A stretch of 36,172 nt of DNA from Terriglobia bacterium. GTDB taxonomy: Bacteria > Acidobacteriota > Terriglobia > Acidiferrales > UBA7541. A model generated the notes under the pieces. It saw nothing but the letters and a program-made list of their open reading frames with translations. It had not been told where the DNA came from and searched no databases. The position numbers and the translations under genes were made by a program. The stretch is from assembly GCA_020073375.1 (NCBI GenBank), contig JAIQFG010000052.1, positions 1 to 36,172 of the forward strand. Direction: 5' to 3'. Below are positions 16,436-27,200 of this stretch, one piece after another. The first letter of the stretch is position 1. Each line of letters opens with the position of its first letter.

Positions 16436-17544
16436 CAACGGCTCCCGGATCCGGCCACCGCGTGGCGCCGGTAGCGGTAATAGGCGGCGCACGCGCCTTC
16501 GGATGAAACCATCGGCGCGCCAAGCGGGTTTTCCGGCGTGCAGCGCACGCCAAACGCCGTGCAGTCCACCGGCTTCTTCAATCCCTGCAGCACCTCGGCA
16601 CTGATGCAGTCGGGAGATTCCTCCGCGGAAAGTTTTTCAGTGTGAAAAATCCGGTCGGCGTCAAATTCGGCGTATTCCGCGCGGATGTTCAATCCGCTTT
16701 CCGGGATTCCACCGATGCCGCGCCATTTCCGGTCGCAGACTTCAAATACTTCGGCGAGGATTTTTTGCGCGGGCAGGTTGCCGGCGTACGAAACGGAGCG
16801 CACGTACTGATTCTCCACTTCCGCGCGGCCCTGTTCGAGCTGCGTGACCAGCATCAGGATGGCTTCCAGCAGGTCCACGGGCTCGAAACCGCCAACGACG
16901 ATAGGCACGCGGAATTTCCGAATGAGCTGCTCGTATTCGTGATAGCCCATGACGGTGCAAACGTGCCCCGGGCCGATGAATCCCTGCACGCGATTGCGCG
17001 GCGAACCGAGCAGCGCGCTCATGGCGGGCGGAACGAGCACGTGCGACGCGAGCATCGAGAAATTCGCGAGCCCTTCGCGTTTCGCCAGCCACACGGCCAT
17101 GGCGTTGGCCGGAGCCGTGGTCTCAAATCCCACGGCGAAAAACACCACTTGCCGCAGCGGGTTGGCGCGAGCGATTTTGAGCGCTTCGGTCGGAGAATAG
17201 ACGATGCGCACGTCGCCGCCGTTCGCGCGAACGTGAAACAGATCCGTGCGTGATCCCGGCACTCGCAGCATGTCTCCGTAGGAAACCAGAGTGACGCCCG
17301 GCCGCGACGCGATCTCGATCGCTTTGTCGATCGTCTCGAGCGAGGTGACGCACACCGGGCATCCGGGGCCGTGCACCATCTCGATGCCAGGCGGCAGCAT
17401 TTCGTCGATTCCAAAGCGCATCAAGGTATGCGTCTGCCCGCCGCAGATTTCCATCAGGACCCAGGGGCGCGTCACGCGGCGCGCAATTTCCGCAGCCAGC
17501 CCGCGGGCGATAGTTCCATCGCGATATTCGTCGAGGTATTTCAT
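16435..17544 (-). CDS. hypD: Fe(CN)2CO-assembly protein HypD
   Basis: Scaffold that, with HypC, builds the Fe(CN)2CO unit. The 369 residues include CGGQTH (34-39), GPGCPVC (59-65), GFETTAP and GPGHVC. The C-terminal region carries the cysteines for the [4Fe-4S] cluster (Cys in [25 protein letters not shown] and [10 protein letters not shown]). The gene starts 10 bp after the hypC stop and shares one base with hypE, so the four proteins of iron-ligand assembly are read as one unit. Confidence 0.97.
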   Translation of the reverse strand: MKYLDEYRDGTIARGLAAEIARRVTRPWVLMEICGGQTHTLMRFGIDEMLPPGIEMVHGPGCPVCVTSLETIDKAIEIASRPGVTLVSYGDMLRVPGSRTDLFHVRANGGDVRIVYSPTEALKIARANPLRQVVFFAVGFETTAPANAMAVWLAKREGLANFSMLASHVLVPPAMSALLGSPRNRVQGFIGPGHVCTVMGYHEYEQLIRKFRVPIVVGGFEPVDLLEAILMLVTQLEQGRAEVENQYVRSVSYAGNLPAQKILAEVFEVCDRKWRGIGGIPESGLNIRAEYAEFDADRIFHTEKLSAEESPDCISAEVLQGLKKPVDCTAFGVRCTPENPLGAPMVSSEGACAAYYRYRRHAVAGSGSR

Positions 17545-17554
17545 TGCCGTTTCT

Positions 17555-17815
17555 TCAGGAGATTTCCGTCTCCGGACCCAATTCCTCTTGCAGCAATCCC
17601 ATGGATTCCAGGAGTTCGAAGCTTTTTTTGGCCTCTTCGGCGTCGACGCGGCTGATCGCGAAGCCCACGTGCACGATCACATAGTCGCCCACCTGCGCCT
17701 CCGGCACGAAATCAAGGCAGGTTTCGCGCGTGATTCCGCCGAACTGCACGCGCCCGACGCGCACGCCGCCGCGGTTCTCCGATGTCAGGACTTTTCCCGG
17801 TATGGCGAGGCACAT
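17555..17815 (-). CDS. hypC: Hydrogenase assembly chaperone HypC
   Basis: Small (86-residue) HypC/HupF-family chaperone that shuttles the iron unit with HypD to the hydrogenase large subunit. It starts MCLAIPGKV, with the essential Cys2, and has the beta-barrel pattern [21 protein letters not shown]. It is the first gene of the operon hypC-D-E-A-B-F. The upstream region has AAGGA 8 bases before the ATG. Hydrogenase-specific HybG/HycI partners and structural genes are not present nearby. Confidence 0.96.
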   Translation of the reverse strand: MCLAIPGKVLTSENRGGVRVGRVQFGGITRETCLDFVPEAQVGDYVIVHVGFAISRVDAEEAKKSFELLESMGLLQEELGPETEIS

Positions 17816-18201
17816 TTCAGTTTCCTTGAACTAGGGGCCGGGCTTTCGCACACGATTCGAATTGCAACGTGTCCGGCGCGCGAGGGTGCGATACAAAAAG
17901 CCGGCTTGCTTCTTCCAGCACGCGGTTGGCCGAGCGCGGAACAATTTGCTTACCCGGTCTCAATCGGTCCCAATATCGACCGTTGATTCCGATTGTACCG
18001 AAACCCAGCCTGGAAGATAGCTTGTTCTGGATTCTCAACCAGCGAACCTGGACGACTGTGCCAAATTGAGATGCCATGCCAGGGACAATCGCGGGGGCAG
18101 GGCGCGAGATAATGGACTGCAAAGGGGGGATGAGAGAGAAACGCGAAATGGAATGTGAACGGCTCCGGAACGCGAAACCCGCGGTACGTTGCCAAGCTGG
18201 A
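17816..18201. other. Intergenic region upstream of the hyp operon
   Basis: 386 bp between the end of the giant lipoprotein gene and hypC, both read leftwards. It should hold the hyp promoter and the lipoprotein terminator, but I could not find a convincing -35/-10, -24/-12 (sigma-54) or FNR-type site, nor a strong hairpin. Two - strand reading frames (17817-18122 and 17950-18195) have no familiar sequence and are not called. Confidence 0.4.
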
Positions 18202-21200
18202 TTACGGGATCGGAACGACGATGGTCACTGGATCTGAGTACAGGCTTTCGACGCCGGCAGAATCAACTGAAGTGACCACGTAGTAGTAGGTCCCGCCGGC
18301 CATCGCCGTTGTGTCGGTGTACGTCGTCCCCGAAATTACGGCGAAATTCAGCTTGGAGAACGGACCGCCGAACACGGTGCTCCGGTACAGATAGTATCCT
18401 GCCGCCGAAGGCACCGGATCCCAGGCGAACGCAACCGCGTGCGGCACCGGTTGCAGTCCGGCTCCGGAAAGATTGATCGTGATGGGCGTAATCGACGCGT
18501 CGCTGGAAATCAAGAGGGTCCCGGCCGCGTTTCCAGCGCTGGACGGAACGAAGCCCACGTTCATGAGCAGTGAGCCTCCGGGCGGCACAATGTATCCTGT
18601 CGGAAGATCGCTTGCATCGAATCCCGGGCCTGAGAGAACAACGCTCAAAATGGTGGCGTAAGAAAGGGTGGGATTCGTGAGCGTGATCCCCAGCGTGCTG
18701 CTGCCGCCAATGCTCACGATTCCGAAATTCAAATTGGATGTGCTGGGCACAAGCTGGCCCTTGGTGGCGTCGACCGAAAGCGTTGCGGCGCTGCTTGTGA
18801 CGCTGCCCGCTGCATTGCTGACTAATGCAGTGAACTGTGCCGCGTTGTCCGTGGCGACCGCTGCGGGCGTCGTATACACGGAACTGGTAGCACCCGCGAT
18901 TGCAGCCCCGTTCTTGTACCACGCGTAGCTGAGCGGGCCCGTGCCCGTGGCCGCCACGCTGAACGTTGCCGTCTGGGCGACGATAATCGCCGCGTCCATG
19001 GGTTGCGACGTGATCGCGGGCGCAAGGTTCGGCGGCACGGCCTGGAACTGGTAGGCGCCAGCATCCCACGGCGTTGAGGCGGCGGGGCGCGCCACCCCGA
19101 TGCGGTCGCTGCATAGAGAAGCGCCCACCGATCCGCAAGTCGATGCAAGGTTCAAGCCCGCGCCGACCGTATCTTTATTCGCAGCGGATGGCTGGAAACT
19201 ATTGGCGATGGAATAGCCCTCGGTCGCGGCCTTGGAGGAGGTCATCAAGACGTTGTTGCCGAAGATGAGGTGCAGAACGGGACCGCAATCGTTGTTGCTT
19301 CCCGCAACGAACCAGCACCAAGCCTGGCTGGCCGGCAAATCCGAAATGCAGTGGTTATTTTCAACCATCAGATTCGTGGGAGAAAAATTGCGCGGCACAA
19401 CGCTCACGCAGGGCGCGGCGCCCGCGGCGAGTGTGTTGCTGTAAATCGACTGGTTCGATTGCAAAGGATAAGCCATCGCGTCGGGATCGACCGTGACCGG
19501 CGAATTGTCTCCCGCATTCCAGACCAGGTTGTTGTAAACCGTCTGCGTGTTGCCGGCTCCGAACCACGCGGACTCCAGATATAGGGCAAAGGCCCCGGGC
19601 TCCACATCGTGCACGATGTTGTTGTAAATGTTTCCGCCGCCTTGCACGAGAATTCCGTTCTGCGGTTGCGCAGGATCGGCCGAATACGTCACGTTGAAAA
19701 TCTGGTTGCCGCTGACGTCAGTTCCCGGATCGATCACCTGAATGCCGTTCGGCATATTTTTGATGATATTTCCCTGGATCACCGCGCCGCCGTAAACGCC
19801 GACTCCCGAATCCGCCTCCGGACTTGCGTCCAGCACGCAGTTGCGGACGACGCCTCCGGTGGATCCGTTGTAGAACGCAATCCCGCCGAGCGGATCGAAA
19901 TCGCTGTAGACGGCCGGATTCTGGATGCTCCACCCATGAATCGAACAATTCTGAATGGTGACGTTTGAGCCGCCGTTCACGGAGATGGCGCTTCTCGGAG
20001 GCCAGGAATAATTGCGTTCCACCTGTTGATTCGCGATTTCCAGATTGTCAAAGACAACATTGCTTACGGCGTTGGCGAGCACCGGCGCCACGTTCCACAC
20101 GCCGTTGGTCAGATCGAACAGCGGACGCGTCCATGCCGCGCCTTTGAACCAGGTCGGGTCGACGCCGTAAGTGATCGGGTTTCCAGGCGTTCCCGACCAA
20201 TTTACAACCATGGGGAAGTTTGCGCTATTCCACCCAGCGCCGCCCTTAAGCACGACACGATCGCCGGCGGCGAGAGCAATCGAACCGCAGTTGGAGGCGC
20301 ACGTGGCCATGCCAGGCGCGTGCTGCCAGGGCGCGTTCTTGCTGAGGCCGCTATTGGTATCCAGGCCCGCATCGGCGTCCACGTAATACGTTTCCGGCGA
20401 AGCGTGCGCGATCACGGTCAGCGTGGCGGCGGAACTCACCTGCGATCCCAGCGGGTTGGTGGCGCGAATTGTGAACTGCTCGCCGTTATCGGCCAGGCTC
20501 GTAACCGGCGTTGTGTAAGTTGATCCCGTGGCCCCGGGAATGTCCACGCCATTCATCTGCCATTGATAGGTTGGCGCGGGGGACGCGGTGGCATTGGCCG
20601 AGAACGTCGCCGTCTCTCCGGCCAGCACGTTCAGATTTGCCGGCGGCGTGGTGATCGAGGGAGGCGAATTGACCGTGAGCGTCGCCGCATTGCTGGTGGT
20701 GGTACCGGCGAGGTTGCTGACCACCACGCTGAACCGGGTTCCAGCATCGAGCGCGATTGTGGCCGGGGTGGTGTAGGAAGAGGAAGTCGCGCCGGCGATA
20801 TCGGAACCGTTGCTGCGCCACTGATACGTCAGCGGAGCGGACCCGGATGCAGCGACGGCGAACGTCGCCGTCTGGCCTGCGTCCACCATTACGCTGGCGG
20901 GCTGCGTGGTGATCGCCGGCAGTGTGAGCGTGGATGTATAGCTCGGCAGCAGCCCGAAAACCGCCACGCTGTTTATCGTGCCCACGTAGACGTACCCGTT
21001 TGCAATCGTGGGAGTGATGAATTTATTTCCCGTGCCGAATTGATCGCGGCCCCCGCCGGCCTGGTTCGAGTTGTACAGTTCGTTCGCCAGATTTGTTGCG
21101 TTGTAGGCGTGCAGCACCGCGGCTGTGCTGCTATTTTCCACGGCCCACAGGATTCCGTTCGCCGTGCCGTTCGCGGAGATGGCCGGCGTGGCTCCGGGAT

Positions 21201-24200
21201 ACGCAAAGGAAGTATTCGTTTGGCTCGTGGGCGTGCTGGAGAGTTCCGCGGCCGAAACTCCGAACGCCATGATCGGGTTTCCGACCGACCCGAAGTAAAT
21301 CGTGTTATTGAAATAGGCGGGCGCGGAATAAATGCCCGCGGGAGAGCCGTCCGGGAAGATCCCTGTAATCTGCTGATAGATATTATTGGCATTGGAATTG
21401 AATTTTCCCATCGAGTTGCGGCTGACCACGTAAATGTTCTGGTCCTTGCCCGCTCCCACGACCAGTTGCTGCGTGTTTCCCTTGCTGTCGATCATGTCCG
21501 GCAGCACCAGGACGCCGCCCGACCCCAGGTCCACGTCGCCCGCGTTTTCCGCCGACTGATTGGACATTTCAAAATAGTCGGCCACCTGCAGCCCACCCGA
21601 GGTCGAAAGCTTCAGAAACGCGTTGCCGTAATCGCCCTGGCTGGGGAATCCGTTGGCGTTGAGCGTCGCATCGAACGTGCCGTTGCCGGCGAGCAGATAG
21701 ATGTTTCCCGAATCGTCCGCGGCCATTCCCGCGCCGCTCATCCAGATGGCGCCTTCGTTGCCGTTTGGCGTGATGTTGAGCACGCCGGTTTGATTCAGTG
21801 TTGCTCCGTCATAACCCATGACCCAGCCGGTGTAGGGCCGGATATCGCAGTGCGAGGCCCACGCCGTGTAGACCACTCCGTTGAGCAGAAGCAGAGCCGC
21901 GCGTTCCTTGTACTGCGCGGGATCGAACACCACGTTTCCACTGCTGCTGTTGTCGCCGGTCCCGGGATATGTCGCTTGTATCGTTTTGGGGCCGCTGAAC
22001 AATTCGTTGCCGGTGGCAATGTCCAGCGCGTGCAGCCGCTGGAAGTAATTTCCGGCCGCGTTCCTGGACATGGCGATCACATAGATCGCGCCGCGCCCGC
22101 GGTCGATCACCGGCGTGGACGTGATCCCAATTTCCGGCGAAACCTGGTCGCAGCCGCGCGGATCGCTGGGAGTTTCGCCGGATCCCAGGAGGGACCTGTT
22201 CCAGAGCCGCAGGCCCGTCAAGGCGTCGAATGCATAGACGCTGTCATGTTCGGTGGCCACGTAAACCACGTCGTGCGTGCCTTTACTTGGGATGGCGACA
22301 TTCGAGAGATACAGGGGCTGCGCGTCCACTCGTCCGTCGACGGGGAATTGATTGAGTTTTCCGAACGTCGCGGAGGTCACGTTCCCAGGCATTAACAGGG
22401 CTTCCGAGGAATTTTTCCCGGTGCGCGAAATGTCATTGTGATATGTGAGCACGTCGACCGATTTGCTGGGGTTCACGGTGATTTCTGTCGAAGGGCTGGT
22501 GGCATGCCCGTATGCGTTGCTCACCGTCACGATGAATTGCGCGCCGTCGTCGCCAATCGTGGTCTGCGGGATCGTGTAGCTGGAAAGCGTCGCGCCCGGA
22601 ATGGCCACGCCGTTCCGGTACCAGAGAAACGTCATGGGCGTGGAGCCCGTCGCCGAAACCATGATGGTGGCCGGCTGGCCCGCGACTACCGACTGGCTCG
22701 GCGTGAAGCCGGTGATCGCCGGCGGCATGTTAATTGCCAGGGTCGCCGGATTGCTCGTTGCGCTCCCCACGGCGTTGGTCACCAGCACGTCAAAGGACGC
22801 CCCATTGTCCGCGGCCGTTGTAGCGGGCGTTGTGTACGTGGACGACGTGGCGTTCGCGATCGTCGCGCCGTTTTTCCGCCACTGGAATGTCAGAGGGGTT
22901 GTGCCGGTCGCCGCAACATTGAACGTCGCCGTCTGCCCCAGAGTCACGGATTGGCTCGCCGGCTGCGTGGTAATCGCAGGAGTCAGGTCCACGTTCAACA
23001 CAAAACTTTGCGTGGCATCCGCGCCGATACCGTTGTGCGCCGTGAAGGTGAGCGGATAACTTCCAGCAGTTGCCGCACCGGCCGTGCCGCTCAAGGTTCC
23101 GTTTGCGGAAGTAAATGAAACACCTGCAGGAAGCGCGCCGGCTTGCGTAATTACCGGAGCCGGAGTCCCTGTTGCCGTAACGGCGAATACGCCCGCGGCG
23201 CCCTCGGCGAATGAGACGCTTGCAGCGCTGGTAATCGCGGCGGGCTGGCTCACGGCAATGGTAAATGTTTGGACAGCATCCGTGCCCACGCCGTTATGCG
23301 CGGTGATCGTAATCAGGAATGTGCCTCCAGTGCCGAGGGCCGGCGTTCCGGCCAGCGCGGCGGTGCCGTTGCCGTTGTCGGTGAAGGTCACGCCTGAGGG
23401 CAGCGCTCCACTCCGGGTCAGCGATGGCGCGGGAAAGCCGGAAGCCATGACCGTGAACGAGCCGGCCAAACCGGCGGGGAAGGAGGCGCTGTTCGCGCTG
23501 GTGATTGCGGGGGCTTGCAAAACAGTGAGTGCAACGGCCGCGCTGGCCGCGGTGTAGTCGGCCGCGTCGGCCGGTGTAAACGTGACCGAAAGATTTTGCG
23601 TGCCGGCAGCAAGGATCGTCCCCGAGGGCGGCGCGTAGACGAAAGTTCCCGGCACGCTGGCCGATGCATTCAGTTGCGCGCCGCTCAGCGCTGTCCCCGA
23701 CGTGATAGCTGCGGGCGCGGTCCACGTGATCGATGGAGTAGCCTTGTTCACCGTTAGCGTGGCGGAGCCGCTGCCGGAATAATTGGCGTCGCTGATGGTG
23801 GCCGTAACCAAATATGATCCGGCGCCGGCGGGAGCCGTGGCCGACGGCCCGTAGATGGTGCCGCTGATTCCCAGGTAGTTGAACGTGAGGCCGAGGCTCG
23901 GCGGAACGGTCGTGGCGGAAACGGCTTTCAGTGAGCCGTCGTACGTCTGCGATAGATTTGCGAGTGTCACCGTGGCTGCCGCTTTATTTACGGTGAGAGT
24001 CACGCCTGCCGTAGCCGTCGTGTAGTTCGTCGTATCGGACGGCGTAAAGGTCACGGCGAGATTCTGGCTACCGGCGTTGAGAATCGTTCCCGCAATCGGA
24101 GTGAAAACAAATGCGCCGGGGACGTTGGCCGTGGCATTGAGTTGCGGTGCGCCGAGGGCCGTTCCGAAGGTGATGGCCGACGGCGTCGCCCACGTAATCG

Positions 24201-27200
24201 TGGGTGTCGCCTTATTCACCGTGAGCGTCACGTTCGCCGTTGCAGTCGCGTAATTGGCGGCATCGGTCGGCGTGAATGTCACCGAAAGATTTTGATTTCC
24301 CGCGCTTGGCACGGTGCCTGCCGCCGGATTGTAAACAAAAGTGCCGGGGACATTCGCCGTGGCATTCAGTTGTGCCGCGCCCAGCGCTCCGCCGTACGAA
24401 ATGGCTGCGGGAGTCGCCCAGGTGATGGAAGGCGTGGCCTTGGTCACGGACAGCGTGCCGGAAACGCTCCCCGTGTAATTGGCGTCGTTGATCGTGGCTG
24501 TAACTGCGTACGTTCCCGCGCCGGTGGGAGCCGTCGCCGTGGGGCCATAAATCGTGCCGCCTATTCCGGAGTAAGAAACCGACACGCTCAAGCCGGCGGG
24601 AGTTGGGGAAGCAGTAGCTGCTTTCGGTGTTCCGTCATAAGCCTGCGACAAATTTCCAAGCGCCACATTTCCAACCGCTTTGTTCACCGTGAGCGTGACA
24701 TTCGCCGATGCAGTGTTGTAATCGACGGAATCGCCCGGCGTGAACGTGACGCTGAGATTCTGATTTCCGGCGTTGAGGCCGGTTCCCGCAATTGGGTTGT
24801 AGACGAAGCTTCCCGGGACGTTCGCCGTGGCGTTGAGTTGCGCCGCCCCGAGCGCGGCGCCGAATGTGATAGCCGACGGATTCGCCCAGGTGATCGTCGG
24901 CGTGGCCTTGCTCACCGTGAGCGTGCCGGAAGCGCTGCCCGTAAAGTTAGCGTCGTTGATCGTGGCCGCCACAGAGTACGTTCCCGCACTCGTGGGAGGT
25001 GTTGCCGAGGGGCCATAGGTCGTCCCGCTGGTGCCTGCGTATTGGAACGCGACTACGAGGCCCGATGGCGTAGTCGTTGCCGAAGCCGCCTTGGGCGAGC
25101 CGTCGTAAGTCTGCGCAAGATTGCCCAGCGCCACCGATGCGGCCGCTTTGTTCACGGTCAGCGCGACATTCGCCGAAGCTGTCGTGTAATTGGAGGCGTC
25201 GGTGGGCGTGAACGTCGCGGAAAGAATCTGGTTCCCCGCATTGAGAATGGTCCCAAGGACGGGCGAATAAACAAAAGTTCCGGGGACGTTCGCAGTGGCA
25301 TTCAGCTGCGTAGCGCCGAGCACGGTGCCGTAGGGTATTGCAGCGGGCACGGCCCAGGTGATGGAGGGCGCAGCCTTGTTGACCGTGAGCGTGACGCTTG
25401 CCGTTGCCGTGGAGTAGTCGGCGGCGTCAGTCGGCGTGAATGTCGCGGAGAGGTTTTGGGTTCCTGCGCCGAGCACCGTTTCCGCAGCCGGATTGTAAGC
25501 AAAAGTTCCGGGCACGCTCGCTGTTGCGTTGAGTTGCGCCGCGGTGAGCGCACTGCCATAGGTAATCGCCGCGGGCGCCGCCCAAGTGACCGATGGCGCC
25601 GCCTTGTTCACCGTGAGCGTGACGTTCGCCGTGGCCGTCGCGTAGTTGGCGGCGTCGGTCGGCGTAAATGTGACGGAGAGATTTTGACTGCCGGCCGCTG
25701 GCACCGTTTCGGCGACCGGATTGTAGACGAAGTTTCCAGGGACGCTTGCTGTGGCATTGAGTTGCGCCGCATTGAGCGCGGTGCCGAACGTGACGGCTGC
25801 GGGCGCGGTCCAAGTGATTGCGGGCGCGGCCTTGCTCACTGTAAGCGTTCCGGTCGCGCCGCCCGTATAGTTGGCGTCGTTCACCGTGGCCGCAACAGAA
25901 TAGGAACCGGCGCCGGTGGGAGCGGTGGCCGAAGGGCCGTAAGCGGTGCCGCTGATGCCCACGTAAGAATATGTCACGCTCAGGGCCGCAGGAGTTGTCG
26001 TGGCCGCAGCCGCTTTCGCGCTGCCGTCGTAGGTCTGTGTCAGATTGCCCAGTGCGATTGTCGCCGCCGCCTGATTGACGATCAGCGAAACGTTCGCTGT
26101 CGCGGGTGTGAAATCCGCATTATCGGTCGGTGTAAACGTGGCGGATAGATTCTGGTTTCCCGCATTGAGAATGGTTCCGAGGACGGGCGAATACACGAAG
26201 CTGCCCGGGACATTCGCGGTCGCATTCAGTTGCGCTGCGCTGAGCGCCGTGCCGTAGGGAATGGCCGCCGGATTATTCCAGGCGATCGAAGGCGTTGCCT
26301 TGTTCACAAGGAGTGTGCCGGAACCACTGCCGGAATAATTTGGATCGCTGATGGTCGCGGCGACGGAATAGGAACCGGCGCCCGTCGGAGCGGTCGCCGA
26401 TGGCCCATAAACCGTGCCATTGATTCCACTGTAGGCCAACGCAAGGGAAATGCCGGACGGATTGGTTGTCGCCGTTGCCGGCTTCGGAGCGCCGTCATAA
26501 ATCTGCGTAAGATTTCCGAGGGACACGGTGACGGATGCTTTGTTGACTGCCAGAGTGATGTTCGCCGTGGCTATGGTGTAGTCGGCTGAATCGCTTGGCG
26601 TGAATGTGGCGGAAATATTTTGATTTCCAACGTCGGGCACCGTTCCCGCGGGCGGGCTGTATGCAAAATTACCAGGCACGTTCGCCGTCGCGTCCAGCTG
26701 CGCGCCGCCCAGCGCCGTGCCGTATGTGATTGCCGGTGGAACAGGCCAGGTTATGGCGGGCGTGGATTTATTCACATTTAATGTAAAGGTTTGCGTTGCG
26801 TCCGCTCCCACGCCATTCTGCGCGGTAATCGTGATTGTATAGGAGCCGACGGTACCGGTCCCCGGAGTTCCCGCAATCGTGGCCGTGCCGTCGCCGTGGT
26901 CGGTTAACAAGACTCCCGCGGGCAGAGGAGTGCACGTAAGTCTTGGGGCGGGCAAGCCGGTCGATGTCACCGCAACTGTTCCCGCGCTGCCTACCGCAAA
27001 GGACGCCACACTCGATCCGGCCGGACTGGTAATGGCCGCTGATTGCATGACGCTCAGGGTGAAACTTTGCGTCACGTCCGCGCCCGCTCCGTTATGCGCG
27101 GTAATCGTAAAATTGTAGTTGCCGCCGCTGCCCGCGCCGGGCGTGCCCGCGAGTGTCGCGGATCCATTGCCGTTGTCGGTGAAAGTAACGCCGCCGGGAA

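Noticed and set aside
17817..18122. A 101-codon - strand frame just upstream of hypC
   Set aside because: It would be a first operon gene by position, but it has no ribosome-binding site or familiar sequence and its end abuts the hypC start; more likely the hyp leader.
20563..22395. A 610-codon + strand frame opposite the lipoprotein gene
   Set aside because: Arg/Gly-rich translation of the complementary strand of a Gly/Ala/Thr/Ser-rich repeat protein; no domain.
24142..26148. A 668-codon + strand frame opposite the MBG array
   Set aside because: Its periodic, Arg/Gly-rich sequence mirrors the MBG repeats; a composition artefact.
23515..26770. The repeat array as a CRISPR or satellite
   Set aside because: Repeats are 225-240 bp, coding in one long frame, and match MBG protein modules.
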